From NCBI GenBank assembly GCA_029690005.1, contig CP121458.1, forward strand, positions 682,001-746,000: 64,000 nucleotides of DNA, given 5' to 3'. Of this stretch, positions 26,525 to 36,627 are shown piece by piece. Position numbers and translations under genes: made by a program. Every line of letters starts with the position of its first letter. Within the stretch, counting starts at the first letter, position 1. The stretch comes from Prescottella defluvii. GTDB taxonomy: Bacteria > Actinomycetota > Actinomycetes > Mycobacteriales > Mycobacteriaceae. Under the pieces are notes generated by a model that made no database searches, was not told the origin of the DNA, and was given only the letters and a program-made list of their open reading frames with translations.

Positions 26525-26551
26525 CATGGAGGCTGGGGGCATGGAGGCTGG
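26525..26551 (+). repeat. Direct repeat CATGGAGGCTGG before the GNAT gene
   Basis: Two exact copies of CATGGAGGCTGG at 26525-26536 and 26540-26551, the second supplying a GGAGG ribosome site nine to ten bases before GTG 26560. The first copy could be a decoy or a slippage product. Confidence 0.6.
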
Positions 26552-26559
26552 CGTACACG

Positions 26560-27248
26560 GTGTCGACTAGCGTCACGTCACTCACTCTGGACGGTCTCGA
26601 CAAGCTGTCCTCCCACGCCCGGCGATGCGTCTTCTGGGAGATGGATCCGGCCGCCGTCCGCACCTCTCGCGACTTCTACGACCCCGAGTTCGAGAAGGAA
26701 GCATGGCTGTCGATGGTCATGCTCGAATGGGGTTCCTGCGGCCAGGTGGCCCTCGTCGACGACAAGCCAGCCGGCTGCGCTCTGTACGCCCCGCCGAGCA
26801 TGGTGCCGCGCGCCGACCTGTTCCCCACCTCCCCTGTCAGTGCCGACGCCGTCCTGCTCACGACGATGCGACTCGAACCCATCGGTGACGAGTACGGGCT
26901 GGGCGCGACCCTGATCCAGGCCGCCGTCGCCGATCTCGTGCGCCGCGGTGTGCGGGCGCTCGAGGCCTTCGGCATCCGGCCCGACGCCGACAGCGTCGTC
27001 AGTGGCGTCCCGTCGGCCACCGCGGCCCGGGAATGCTCCCGCAGGAGTGCATGATCAGCGCCGACTTCCTCGAGGACGTCGGATTCGAGGTGGTCGCGCC
27101 CCATCACCGGTTCCCGCGACTGCGACTCGAACTCGACCGCGACCATCTGTGGAAGGCGGACGTCGAGGCGGCCCTGGATCGGCTTCTGGAGACCGCGGCC
27201 CTGTCGATGGTCGACATCGGCGAACGAAGCCCCGTGGCGGCCTGCTAG
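26560..27248 (+). CDS. GNAT-family acetyltransferase-like protein, Rv3916c-type (frame break near 27040)
   Basis: About 229 aa after joining. N-terminal part CVFWEMDPAAV, then a beta strand pair GQVALVDDKPAGCALYAPP and the acetyl-CoA loop region YGLGATLIQAAVADLVRRGVRALEAFGI. The C-terminal part (ECMISADFLEDVGFEVVAPHHRFPRLRLELD) is in another frame because one G is missing after TAARE. The same protein lies between parB and cwlM in mycobacteria. Substrate unknown. It converges with cwlM, 48 bases apart. Confidence 0.88.
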
Positions 27249-27296
27249 GGCCCTTTACGCGACCCTTCCCGTCGCCTGTGTGCGGCGCCGGGGACG

Positions 27297-28499
27297 TCAG
27301 CGGCCGCGCTCGGCGTCCGCCAGTTCCTCGGCGAGCAGCTCGGCGAACGTGAACGTCCCGGTCGGGGCGTCGTCCTGGCCCAGCAGGTACAGCCGCTTGA
27401 CCGCGATGAGGATCGCCTCGGCGATCGTGTCGCGCAGGCGCGGATCGGTGAGCACGGCGACATCGGAATCGCTTGTGAGGTAACCGATGTCGACCTGTAC
27501 CGTCGGCATCTTGGTAAGTCGCAACAGATCCCAGGTGCGACCGTGAGTCCTGCAGTCCCGCAACGGGGTTCGCGCAACGATCTCGCGCTGGATGAAGCCA
27601 GTGAGGATCTGCCCGATCATCGACGCGGAACCATGCGAGTTGCCGAAGTGGAAGCTCGCCACACCGCTCGCGGCGGGGCTCGCGTGGCTGTCGCACCGCA
27701 GCGAGATCATCAGGTCGGCGTCGAACCCGTTGGACGTCTCGGCACGCTCGGCCTCGCTCGGGTTGGCGTGATGCGGACGCGACAGGAACGTCTCCATGCC
27801 CGTCGCCGCCATCCGTCCCTTCGAGCCGGCTCGCGAGGTCCCACAGGATCTCGGCCTCGCTCATCGGCCCGTTCGAGGTCCGCACGATCAGGCCGCTGTC
27901 CAGGCCGCCGAGGCCCGGATCGATCACGATCCGCTTACCGCTCAGCTGCGGACCCGACCTACGGACCAGCTCCTCCTCGCTGATCGCGTGCGGCGAACCG
28001 CCCGATACGCGGGTGCCGAGCAACTCCAGCGACCGCAGCGTCGCAGGGCCGCAGATGCCGTCCGCGGCGATGCCGATCTCGCGCTGGAACGAGCTCAGCG
28101 CCTCGTGCGTCTGCGGGCCGAAATAGCCGTCGACGCGCCCGATGTAGAAGCCCAGGTCCTGCAGGCGGGTCTGCAGGTGCGCGACGTCGTCGCCGTACAG
28201 CGGGGCGGACAGCTGGTAGATGAGGGTGCGGGCACCGAGCCGGTACGACGCCTCCTCGAGGGAGCGGTACGTCGCCGGGCCGACGATGCCGTCGACGAGC
28301 AGGCCGCGCTGCTGCTGGAACGCGCGGACGGCGGAATCGAGGTGGTGGTCGAACACGGCGTCGGGGCCACCCAGTGCGAGCCGTTGACGGTCTCGCGGTG
28401 CGTCTCCGCCACACCGTTGTGGAGGAATCCCAGGCCGGTCAAAGTACCCCGGATCTCGGCGACGGCGGGGCCGTGGTCGCCGTGACGGAGTAGCTGCAT
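27297..28499 (-). CDS. cwlM: CwlM-type amidase-fold regulator of peptidoglycan synthesis (frame breaks near 28365 and 27815)
   Basis: 400 aa after joining. Two peptidoglycan-binding domains (FQQQRGLLVDGIVGPATY; LQDLGFYIGRVDGYFGPQTHEA and FQREIGIAADGICGPATL) precede an amidase_3 domain starting KRIVIDPG. The zinc-binding HGG of real amidases reads LGG here, and RGG in M. tuberculosis, so hydrolysis is unlikely. In mycobacteria CwlM is a PknB substrate that activates MurA; the Thr-rich PTGTFTFAELLAEEL near the C-terminus, where the phosphosites map in mycobacteria, is conserved. Breaks: one G missing after SHWV, one extra G before RMAATGMET. Confidence 0.92.
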
Positions 28500-28569
28500 G
28501 CTCGCGGGCCTTTCGTAGCGGACGTCGATCGATTCTCTCAGACGGCCCCGTCACATCGACAATCCACTA

Positions 28570-28617
28570 GGCCACAGTGTGACAAGGCTGTGGTGGCAGT
28601 CAGGTCACACTGTGGCC
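28570..28617. other. 14-bp inverted repeat between trxA and cwlM
   Basis: GGCCACAGTGTGAC and its exact complement are separated by 20 bases. It lies after the trxA stop and 70 bases upstream of cwlM. It could end trxBA transcription, or be an operator: the inner GTGTGAC/GTCACAC arms resemble the GTCAC dyads near parAB. Confidence 0.6.
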
Positions 28618-28651
28618 GGATTCCGGACGTACCGGACAGGGCGCGGAGGGG

Positions 28652-28975
28652 TCAGAGCACCTCGGCGAGATCCTCGAGGAGGGCCGCCTTGCCCTTGGCC
28701 CCGACGATGGTCTTGATCGGCTGTCCGCCCTGGAACAGGATCATCGTGGGGATCGACATCACCTTGAATTCACCGGCCGCACTCGGGTTCTGGTCGATGT
28801 CCAGCTTCGCGACGGTGAGCTTGTCGGCGTGCTCACCGGCGATCTCCTCGAGCACCGGCGCGACCATCTTGCACGGGCCGCACCAGGTGGCCCAGAAGTC
28901 GACGAGCACCGGCTTGTCGGATTCGAGGACATCCTGCTTGAACGAGTCGTCGCTGATGGTGATGGTGTTCGCCAC
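28652..28975 (-). CDS. trxA: Thioredoxin
   Basis: 107 aa. Active site WATWCGPCKMVAP near residue 32, cis-Pro in SIPTMILFQGG. Reduces disulfides in cytoplasmic proteins using electrons from TrxB. Start GTG at 28975 with AGGAGG five bases upstream. It follows trxB by 47 bases, as in mycobacteria (trxC). Confidence 0.96.
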   Translation of the reverse strand: MANTITISDDSFKQDVLESDKPVLVDFWATWCGPCKMVAPVLEEIAGEHADKLTVAKLDIDQNPSAAGEFKVMSIPTMILFQGGQPIKTIVGAKGKAALLEDLAEVL

Positions 28976-29022
28976 GGGATCCTCCTGGGATCTGGTCCGG
29001 ATCGGGTTGAGGGTGGAGCGGA

Positions 29023-30012
29023 TCAGGCGTCGACGGCGACGGGCTCGCCGGCGGCCGCGAGGGTGTTGGCGGTGACGTCACCCTGCTCGGCCAGCCAGCG
29101 CTCGGCGTCGATCGCGGCGGAGCAGCCGGTGCCGGCGGCGGTGATGGCCTGGCGGTAGGTGTGGTCGACCAGGTCGCCGGCGGCGAAGACGCCCTCGGCC
29201 GAGGTGGCGGTGGTCGGCGACTGCACCTGCACGTAGCCGGCCTCGTCGAGGTCGACCTGGCCCTTGACCAGCTCGCTGCGCGGGTCGTGGCCGATCGCGA
29301 CGAACATGCCGGTCACGTCGAGCGTGGACTGCTCGCCGGTGACGGTGTCGCGGATCACCAGGCCGGTGACGCTGTTCTCGCCGAGGACCTCGACCGGCTC
29401 GGCGTTGGTGACGAAGCGGATCTTCTCGTTCGCCTTGGCGCGCTCGAGCATGATCCGGGAGGCGCGGAACTCCTCGCGGCGGTGCACGAGGGTGACGCTG
29501 CGGGCGAACTTGGTCAGGAAGGTGGCCTCCTCCATCGCGGAGTCGCCGCCACCGACCACGACGATGTCCTGGTCGCGGAAGAAGAAGCCGTCGCACGTCG
29601 CGCACGCGCTCACACCGCGTCCCAGCAGACGCTCCTCGCCGGGGATGCCGAGGTAGCGGGCGGCGGCGCCCATCGCGAGGATGACGGCGCGGGCGTGGTA
29701 GGTCTCGCCGTTCGCGACGACCGTCTTGATCGGCCCGGACAGCTCGATCTCCTCGACGTCCTCGGTGCGGATGTCGGCACCGAAGCGCTTGGCCTGCTCG
29801 CGCATCTCGTCCATCAGGTCCGGGCCCATGATGCCCTCGCGGAAGCCGGGGAAGTTCTCCACCTCGGTGGTGGTCATCAGCGAGCCGCCGAACTGGGTGC
29901 CCTCGAACAGGAGGGGCTCGAGTTCCGCGCGGGCGGCGTAGACACCGGCGGTGTATCCGGCCGGTCCCGAGCCGACGATGATGAGGTCACGGACCGTGGT
30001 CGGAGTAGTCAT
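29023..30012 (-). CDS. trxB: Thioredoxin reductase
   Basis: 329 aa NADPH-dependent flavoenzyme that reduces thioredoxin. FAD motif [17 protein letters not shown] near residue 13, redox pair CATC in [11 protein letters not shown] near 140, NADPH motif [11 protein letters not shown] near 158, and the C-terminal FAD motif [16 protein letters not shown]. Intact. In mycobacteria rsmA and sigM lie immediately upstream; here a 5.5-kb accessory block intervenes. Confidence 0.97.
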   Translation of the reverse strand: MTTPTTVRDLIIVGSGPAGYTAGVYAARAELEPLLFEGTQFGGSLMTTTEVENFPGFREGIMGPDLMDEMREQAKRFGADIRTEDVEEIELSGPIKTVVANGETYHARAVILAMGAAARYLGIPGEERLLGRGVSACATCDGFFFRDQDIVVVGGGDSAMEEATFLTKFARSVTLVHRREEFRASRIMLERAKANEKIRFVTNAEPVEVLGENSVTGLVIRDTVTGEQSTLDVTGMFVAIGHDPRSELVKGQVDLDEAGYVQVQSPTTATSAEGVFAAGDLVDHTYRQAITAAGTGCSAAIDAERWLAEQGDVTANTLAAAGEPVAVDA

Positions 30013-30176
30013 TCGGGCCTTCCTGTCCTATGAAGCTGTCCTGCGATGCTGTCGTTTCACTGCTGCTCACACGAATTCGCCGCTGCGGCGCAGCTCGCGG
30101 AGTCGGTCAGGTCAACAACAGATTAGTGGGTGTTGTTCCCGGCGTCGGGTCGGCGCACTCGACCGGCGCTGTCGAA

Positions 30177-30192
30177 CGTTTCACGTGGAACC
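30177..30192. promoter_or_regulatory. parS-like site upstream of trxB
   Basis: CGTTTCACGTGGAACC, 13 of 16 with the CACGTG core and TTTCACGTGGAA intact. It is isolated, about 6 kb from the parA sites, in the 223-base gene-free gap upstream of trxB. Confidence 0.7.
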
Positions 30193-30235
30193 ACCGGTGT
30201 GCGGCGAGTCATAGGCTCGCGGCGGCGTCCGGGAG

Positions 30236-30829
30236 TCAGCCGACGCGTCCGGCGCGCTCGGTGACGAAGGGGCGGACGAGGTCTGCGGCGGTCCGTCGCA
30301 CGTGCTCCACGTCCTCCCCTCGCTCGACCTGCCGGCTCGCGGCGTGCAGCACCGCGTTGATCAACTCGGACATGGCCGCGGCGTCCTGCACCCCCAGCTC
30401 GGTGAGCGCGTCGGACAGCGGCGTGTAGAGGTCCTCGTGCATCGCGCGGCTCTTGGCGTCGAGCTCCGGGCCGGGCGCGATCTGCGCGAGTGCGGTCGCG
30501 ATGGCGTGCTCGCCCTCGGCGACGAGGGTCAGGTTGGCGTCGATGTAGGCCAGGACCCGCTCCGCGGGGTCGGCGGCCTCGGCCATGGATGCGGCGACGC
30601 GGGCCGACCAGCGCGGGAAGGCATCCTCGATCAGCGCGTCGAGCAGGTGCTGACGGGACTTGAAGTACTGGTACATGCTCGACCGGGCGAGGCCGGCGCG
30701 GGCAGCGACCTCCCCGAACGACGGGATCTCGGTCGCGCCCTCGGCGAGCACCTCCCGGGCGGCGTCGAGGAGGGCACGTTTCTGCGCGGCTCGATGTTCA
30801 CCCACTGTGGGTGCATTGATCCGCGGCAC
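30236..30829 (-). CDS. TetR-family regulator of the ABC exporter
   Basis: 197 aa. N-terminal HTH: RAAQKRALLDAAREVLAEG, FGEVAARAGLARSSMYQYFKSRQHLLDAL. The C-terminal ligand domain is not recognisable. Last gene of the permease-ATPase-TetR operon (31 bases after the ATPase stop), so it probably autoregulates the operon through the dyads at 32787-32825. Confidence 0.9.
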   Translation of the reverse strand: MPRINAPTVGEHRAAQKRALLDAAREVLAEGATEIPSFGEVAARAGLARSSMYQYFKSRQHLLDALIEDAFPRWSARVAASMAEAADPAERVLAYIDANLTLVAEGEHAIATALAQIAPGPELDAKSRAMHEDLYTPLSDALTELGVQDAAAMSELINAVLHAASRQVERGEDVEHVRRTAADLVRPFVTERAGRVG

Positions 30830-30860
30830 GTGCCCTCCTCGCTCGCTGGGATGTTCCGGA

Positions 30861-31593
30861 TTACCGGGGCGTGAGCCGGCCGTCGGTCATCTCGACCACC
30901 CGGTCGCAATAGTCGAGCACATCGTAGTCATGGGTGACCATGACCGTGCCGACCCGTGATTCCCGGGTCTCCCGCGCGAGCAGCTGCACGATCTCGTGGC
31001 TGCGGGCCCGGTCGAGGGCGGCGGTCGGCTCGTCGACGAGCAGCAGCGACGGCGTCGACATCAGGGCGCGGGCGATGCCCACACGCTGGCGCTCGCCGCC
31101 GGAGAGCTGATCGGGTCGGCGGTCGGCCTTGTGGCCCAGCCCCCACCTGCTCGAGCAGTGCGATCGGATCGCGGAACTTCCTGCCCTTGGTGTTGCCGAG
31201 GTGCGACGTGAGGCGCAGCTGATCGGCCGCGGTGAGCGACGGGATCAGGTTGCCGCTCTGGAACACGAACCCGATGTGCTCGAGCCGGAACCTCGCGGAC
31301 TCCGCCTTCTTCATCGTCAGCAGGTCGTGGCCGCCGACGCGGACACTGCCCGAGTCCGGGGTGGTGAGCGCGCCCGCGACGGCGAGCAGGCTCGACTTGC
31401 CCGAGCCCGACGGGCCGACGACGGCCACCATCTCGCCGGGGCGGACGGTCAGGCTCACGGCGTCGAGCGCCGTCACGGTCTGTTCGCCGTCGCCGAGCCG
31501 CAGATTGGCGTCGACGATCTCGAGGGCGGCGGTGTCGATGCGGGTGTCCGTATCTGTCGCAGTGGTCACAGCAGAGTCCTTCCTGGCGCTCAT
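30861..31593 (-). CDS. ABC transporter ATP-binding protein (frame break near 31140)
   Basis: 243 aa after joining. Walker A GPSGSGKSS, Q-loop FVFQSGNLIPSLTA, signature LSGGERQRVGIARAL, Walker B LLLVDEPTAALD, H-loop MVTHD. One extra G in a run of five before GHKADRRPD breaks the frame. MacB/LolD-type ATPase paired with the FtsX-like permease; starts overlap the permease stop (ATGA). Confidence 0.92.
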
Positions 31594-32717
31594 CGCTGGC
31601 CTCCCAGCGCGTTCAACGGATTGACCGACGCGATCCGGACGATCGCGATCGCGGCACCGATCAGGCCGAGGACCATCAGCAGGACCGCGGCGACCGCCAC
31701 CGCGGCGGGCTCGAGCAGGAACGGCACTCCCCCGCCGATCAACGAGCCGAAGCCGTAGCCGACCGCGGCACCGACCGCGACCGAACCGAGCAGCAGGATG
31801 AACGCCTGGGCCAGGCCGTCGCGCAGCAGGTAGCCGGTGGAGGCGCCCATCGCGCGCATCACGGCGATCTCGTGCTTGCGCTGGATCGTCCACACCGTGA
31901 AGAAGGCGCCGACGACGAGCGCGGAGATGGCGTACAGGAACACCTTGATGAGGTCGAGCGTCATGGTCTCGGCGCTGAAGCCCGGCGAGGACTGGAACGA
32001 GTCCTCGAGCGACACCGTCGACGTCCCCGCGGCGGCATCGCCGGCGGCGTAGTCGAGCGTGGCGCCGGACTTCGTCTTCAGCGCGACCGCGGTGGACTCC
32101 GTCATTGCCTGCGCGGGGACGGGCTCGCCGGGGCGCACACCCGAATGCAGCTGGCGCCACATGTCGATCGGCAGATAGGCGACGTCGACGTGGCCGAAGG
32201 TCTGCTTGCCGTCGGTGACGCCGACGATCTTCAGCTCGGTGCCGAGACGGTCGATCGTGATGGTGTCGCCGAGGTCGACTCCCGCGTCGAGCGCGCTCTT
32301 GCTGATGACGATGCCGTCGGGCTCGCCCAGACCGGTGCCTCGAGCGGCGCTCGGGGCGAGGAACGAGTCGGCGGGGACGCCGAAGAGGGCGAAGTCGACC
32401 GGCACGCCGTCCTCGTTGTGGGCGTTGACGAGCATGTTGCCGAACGGCTGGGCGTCGGCGACGCCGGGCTGTGCGCGCCAGGCGTCGACCTGCTCGTCGG
32501 TGACGATGCTGCGTGAGAACGCAGAGTCGGTCTTGGTGCCTTCGTTGAACGCGAACGCGTCGACCGGCATGGACTTCAGGCCCGAGACGCCGTCCTCGAC
32601 GAGGCCGGAGGACAGGCCGGACAGCAGGACCATCAGCACGGAGATGAGGGCGATGACGCCGCCCATCAGGCCGAATCTGGATCGCGCGAACCGTAGCTCC
32701 CGCAGGGCGAGGAACAT
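31590..32717 (-). CDS. FtsX/MacB-like ABC permease
   Basis: 375 aa. Start ATG 32717 (MFLALRELRFARSRFG) with AGGAG eight bases before. One N-terminal TM (GVIALISVLMVLLSGLSSG), a large extracytoplasmic domain, then three C-terminal TMs (from about 255), the DevC/MacB layout. HEIAVMRAMGAS is the typical coupling motif. Forms an exporter with the adjacent ATPase; substrate unknown. Intact. Confidence 0.9.
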   Translation of the reverse strand: MFLALRELRFARSRFGLMGGVIALISVLMVLLSGLSSGLVEDGVSGLKSMPVDAFAFNEGTKTDSAFSRSIVTDEQVDAWRAQPGVADAQPFGNMLVNAHNEDGVPVDFALFGVPADSFLAPSAARGTGLGEPDGIVISKSALDAGVDLGDTITIDRLGTELKIVGVTDGKQTFGHVDVAYLPIDMWRQLHSGVRPGEPVPAQAMTESTAVALKTKSGATLDYAAGDAAAGTSTVSLEDSFQSSPGFSAETMTLDLIKVFLYAISALVVGAFFTVWTIQRKHEIAVMRAMGASTGYLLRDGLAQAFILLLGSVAVGAAVGYGFGSLIGGGVPFLLEPAAVAVAAVLLMVLGLIGAAIAIVRIASVNPLNALGGQR

Positions 32718-32786
32718 CTTTTGACTCCTGGTCGGTGTGATCTGTCGATGCAGCCGACGAAGGAAACTCCCGGATGTCCGATTTTC

Positions 32787-32825
32787 CCGACGGCCTGTCG
32801 GCAAATATACCAACACCGTGTCGGT
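32787..32825. promoter_or_regulatory. Candidate TetR operators before the ABC operon
   Basis: Two dyads: CCGAC-GGCCT-GTCGG (32787-32801) and ACCAACACCGTGTCGGT (32809-32825, 8-1-8 with one mismatch). They share TGTCGG half-sites and lie 70-110 bases upstream of the permease start, around an AT-rich AAATATA that may be the -10 element. Confidence 0.55.
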
Positions 32826-32855
32826 AACCTGAGGTGGCGCTGGTCTCGCCGGGAA

Positions 32856-34078
32856 TTACCGGCGCGGACCGCGGCCGCTGTTCTCCCAGATCGCCTCGCG
32901 GACGACGCACCGCGTCCCGCTGTAGATCGTGGGCATGCACTTGTTGCAGTGGATGCACATGCCCTCGGTGACGTGCTCGGTGCGGAACCTCTCGGGCAGG
33001 TACGGATCGCGCAGCAGCGCGCGGGCCATGCCGACGAACTCGAAGCCCTCGTCCAGTGCGGTGCGGATGGTGTCGAGTCGGTTGACGCCACCCAGCAGGA
33101 TCAACGGCATCGACAGCGCCTCGCGGAACTGCCGGGCGAACGGGAGGAAGAACGCCTCCTCGAACGGGTAGGTCGGGAGGATGTGCGGCCCGTACACCTT
33201 GAGCCCGAGGCCCACCAGCTTCGGTTGCGCCGCAATGAATTCCGCCATCGGAACCTCGCCGCGGAAGTAGTACATGGCGTTGAACAGCGAGCTGCCGCCG
33301 GTGAGTTGCAGCGCGTCGACACAGCCGTCGGACTGGACGAGTCGCGCGATCTGCAGGCTCTGGTCGAGCCACAGTCCGCGGGGGACGCCGTCGGCCATGT
33401 TGAACTTCGCGGTGACCGCGACCGAGTCGCCGACGGCGGCCCGGACCCGTTCGAGCACCTCGCGCGGGAACCGGGACCGTGCGGCCACGTTGCCGCCGTA
33501 GACGTCGGTGCGCTTGTTGAGGTTCGGGCTCATGAAGCTGCTGAGCAGATAATCGTGCCCAGGTGCACCTCGAGGGCATCGAACCCGGCATCGACGGCCA
33601 CCCGCGCCGCCGATTCGAAGTCGCGGGCCACCTGCTCGAGCTGCAGGTTGGTCGCGGCCTTCACCAAACCCATTGCCGGAGCACTGATTCGGGTGGACGG
33701 TGCGAGGGACCGCGTCCCGTTGGAGATCTGGTTCGCCACCAGGCCGGCGTGTCCGATCTGCGCGGCCGCCAGCGCCCCCTCGGCGTGCACCGCCTCGGTG
33801 AGGCGGCGCAGCGCACGCCCGGTCCAGGCGTCGAGGACGAGGGAATTGCGGTGCACCCGGCCGCCGGGCGAGACGGCGCAGTACGCGACCGTCGTCATCG
33901 CCGCTCCCCCGCGTGCGACCTCGGCGTGGAAATCGATCAGCTCGTCGGTGACCCGGCCGTGCGGCATGACGCCTTCGAAGGTGGCGGCCTTGATGATCCG
34001 GTTCCGCAGCGTCAGCGGGCCGAGCCGGGTGGGTTCCCAGATCGCCGACGCCGGTGTCCTCGGCCCCGTCGGATTCAC
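32856..34078 (-). CDS. NADH:flavin oxidoreductase, old yellow enzyme family (frame break near 33557)
   Basis: About 407 aa after joining. TIM-barrel FMN enzyme: LTLRNRIIKAATFE, AAAQIGHAGLVA, ALEVHLG..SPNLNKRTDVYGG, LILLGGVNRLDT and VGMARALLRDPYLPERF. C-terminal CIHCNKCMP-type Cys cluster suggests relatedness to the 2,4-dienoyl-CoA reductase branch without its second half. One G is missing before HDYLLSSFMSPN. Start GTG 34078 overlaps the epimerase stop as GTGA. Confidence 0.9.
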
Positions 34079-35082
34079 GGCGTGACCCCCTCCGGAGAGC
34101 CGGGTGCCGGGGTGCGCACCGACGCGGACAGGGCCGCGCGCACCGGGCGCCACGTCAGGCCCAGTTCCGACAGCGTCCGCGAGTCGTCGGTCGGCGTGGC
34201 CGCGGTGAGCAGCCACGCCGCCTCGTAGCTCAGCCCGGCGCCGACCGGCAGCACCGCGCCGAGTGCGTCGGCGATCCGGCCGATCCCTCGGAAGACACTC
34301 GGGGCCAACGGGATACGTTTGATGCGATGTCCCGACGCGGACTCCAGGATGTCGATGAGCTCGTCGAACTCGATCAGTTCGCCGCCGCACATGTAGCGCC
34401 GCGGACCGCGCCCCGGGCGCATCACCGCGGCGTGCACGTCGGCGACGTCGCGCACGTCGATCATCTGCATGCCCCCGCGCATCCGCGGGGCGACACCGGC
34501 CGCGACCATGGGTGCCCACCCCGTGGCGGTGACCCCGCGCATGCCGCCGAGCCCCGGCCCGACGACGCTCGACGGGTACGTGATGACCACCGGCGCGCCC
34601 GCGTCCTGCAACGCGCGGGCGATGCGGTCGGCGGCGGCCTTGGTGCGGCCGTACGCGCTGCGGCCCGGCGCGGTGGGACTGTCCGGGCCGATCACCCGCC
34701 CCGGCGGCGGGAAGAGTGCGCTGTAGCTCGCGACGTGCACGATCGGGTCCAGCCCGAGCACGGCCGCCCGGGTGAGGAGCGTGGCGGTGGCCGCGGTGTT
34801 GACCTCCCACATGAGCGTCTCGCGGCTGTTGTCGGTGCCCACGACACCTGCAGCGTGCAGGACGGCGTCGCAGCCGTCGAGCAGCGTCGCCACGACGTCG
34901 GCGTCGCGGATGTCGCCGTGCAGGACCTCGACGCGACCGGCGGCGGCCCCGAACAGTGACAACACGCCGGCCGCCGACTCGTCCGGGTGTACCAGCAGGC
35001 GGATGTCGTGACCGTCCGCGAGCAGCGCCCGGGTGGTGTGCGCACCGAGGTAGCCGGTGCCTCCCGTTACCGCGACCTTCAT
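34075..35082 (-). CDS. NAD-dependent epimerase/dehydratase (extended SDR)
   Basis: 335 aa. Rossmann motif TGGTGYLGAH at residues 6-15, HAAGVVGTDN, and the catalytic YGRTK (Ser-Tyr-Lys) near 148. The C-terminal half (MIDVRDVADVHAAV, YMCGGELIEFDELIDIL) fits 3-beta-HSD or dihydroflavonol reductase-like members. Operon with the flavin oxidoreductase; divergent from a TetR gene 91 bases away. Substrate unknown. Intact. Confidence 0.88.
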   Translation of the reverse strand: MKVAVTGGTGYLGAHTTRALLADGHDIRLLVHPDESAAGVLSLFGAAAGRVEVLHGDIRDADVVATLLDGCDAVLHAAGVVGTDNSRETLMWEVNTAATATLLTRAAVLGLDPIVHVASYSALFPPPGRVIGPDSPTAPGRSAYGRTKAAADRIARALQDAGAPVVITYPSSVVGPGLGGMRGVTATGWAPMVAAGVAPRMRGGMQMIDVRDVADVHAAVMRPGRGPRRYMCGGELIEFDELIDILESASGHRIKRIPLAPSVFRGIGRIADALGAVLPVGAGLSYEAAWLLTAATPTDDSRTLSELGLTWRPVRAALSASVRTPAPGSPEGVTP

Positions 35083-35103
35083 GTCGCCTCCCGTCGGTTT
35101 CGA

Positions 35104-35126
35104 TTACGGTACCACTGGACTCGTAA
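35104..35126. promoter_or_regulatory. Possible operator between epimerase and TetR
   Basis: TTACG and CGTAA separated by 13 bases in the 91-base divergent gap. Short arms, so only a weak candidate for binding by the adjacent TetR protein. Confidence 0.3.
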
Positions 35127-35173
35127 ACGAGGGAATGGCGCGAGCGAACCGTCTTGTTCGACAATTCGGGGCG

Positions 35174-35801
35174 ATGAATGCACACGTGACCGATAGCGCC
35201 TCCAGTACCGGACGCCCCAGGGACCCCCGAATCGACGCCGACGTCCTGGCCGCCACCAGGGAAATGCTGTTGGAGGTCGGGTGGGAGCAGCTGAGCATGC
35301 GTGGGATCGCCGCGCGTGCCGGGGTGAGCCGGGCGGCGCTGTCGCGGCGCTGGGCGTCCAAATCGCACCTGGTGCTCGACGCCCTGCTGGGCGCGACACC
35401 CGATCTTCGAGCCGTTCGTTGGCACCGACCGCACCGGCTGGATCGACTGGGTGATCACCGGCAGCGCGCAGCTGTTCTCCCGGCCCGACGTGCGCGAGGC
35501 GGCACCCGGCCTGCTCGCGGCGCTGCGCGACCACGAGGACCTGCGCGCCGCGCTGTGGCAGGGATTCGGTGGCCCGGCCGCGGAACTGTTCGCCGCGCAC
35601 GGCGGCGCGGACGGCACGGCGTCCGACGAGCAGCGGGCGCGAGACCTCCTGGACGCCAAGGCGGTCCTGGTGCTCGCGTCCGGTGCGGCGCTGTTCTCGA
35701 GCCTCATCGCCCGGGACGACGACACACCCGAACTGCGCGCCCGCATCCGGGAACTGCTGGTGCCGGTGGCGGACAGGTCCGCGAGGGCGGACGAAGAGTA
35801 A
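35174..35801 (+). CDS. TetR-family regulator (frame break near 35410)
   Basis: About 209 aa after joining. HTH: REMLLEVGWEQLSMRGIAARAGVSRAALSRRWASKSHLVLDAL. C-terminal TetR_C part: WVITGSAQLFSRPDVREAAPGLLAALRDHEDLRAALW and LVLASGAALFSSLI. The break lies in CCCGATCTTCGAGCC; either one extra or two missing bases. Divergent to the epimerase/OYE pair, which it probably represses. Confidence 0.85.
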
Positions 35802-35807
35802 ACGTGC

Positions 35808-36563
35808 TCAGCCGATTTCGGCCTGCGTGAGCAGGTCGGGGGTGCTGGCGTCGCAGTCGGCGCCGACGACCAGCGCGGTGAGCGCCGGCGGGTGCGGTCC
35901 GGCCACCAGCATGAGGACGGCGTCGCCGCCGCGGAATCGCACCGCCCGGGTGCCCAGCACGGGGTCGTAGGTTCGATCCCGTTGGCCTGCAGGCAGGCCC
36001 CGCGGATCTGCGGATCGGCGAGGCGCCGACGTCCGCCCCGCCCTTCGCGCCGTGGACCAGCGCGAGCACCTGGTTGCTGTCGAGGTCGCTGCCGAGGTCG
36101 GCGACCGGGTCCACCGACGTCGTGGACGTGGGTGTCGCGATCACCTCCGGAGCCGTCGAGCCGGCGTCGTCGAGTCCGGTGAGCGCGAACACGAGGGCGA
36201 CTGCCGCCGCCGTCGCGGCGACCGCGACGGTCATCCACGTCGCCGCGCGTCGTCGGGAGGGTGCGTCCGTCAGCGACGTGACCACACCGGCCGAACCGGC
36301 GTCCTGCTGTTCCAGAGCCGAGTCGATACGGGCCGCGATCTCCGGAGGAACGGGGGTACCGATGCTGTGATCGCGCCCCACCTCGCCCAGCCGGGCGGAG
36401 ACGGCGTCGAGGGCGTCGAGTACCGCGAGCGCGTCGGAATCCTGCCGCACGAGCGGCCACAGGCGGGCGCTCACGTCCTCGGGTAGGACGCCGGCGTGCA
36501 GGTCGGCGAGCAGTTCCGCCGAGAACGGGGGCCGAGCATCTCTGCGCCGTCGTGGACCGCCAT
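35808..36563 (-). CDS. rsmA: Anti-sigma-M factor-like membrane protein (frame breaks near 36530, 36025 and 35965)
   Basis: About 252 aa after joining. N-terminal part with LLADLHAGVLPEDVSARLWPLVRQD, one TM (WMTVAVAATAAAVALVFAL, about 110-130) and an extracytoplasmic C-terminus ending LLTQAEIG. All three breaks are single missing C in C runs. It follows sigM by 64 bases, the place of RsmA (Rv3912) in M. tuberculosis, which restrains SigM. Assignment is by position, topology and length. Confidence 0.78.
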
Positions 36564-36627
36564 CTCACCTCCTACCCGCGGGTTCCGGGGCACGATCGTG
36601 CCTTCAATTGGTTCAGACGCGGGGAGA

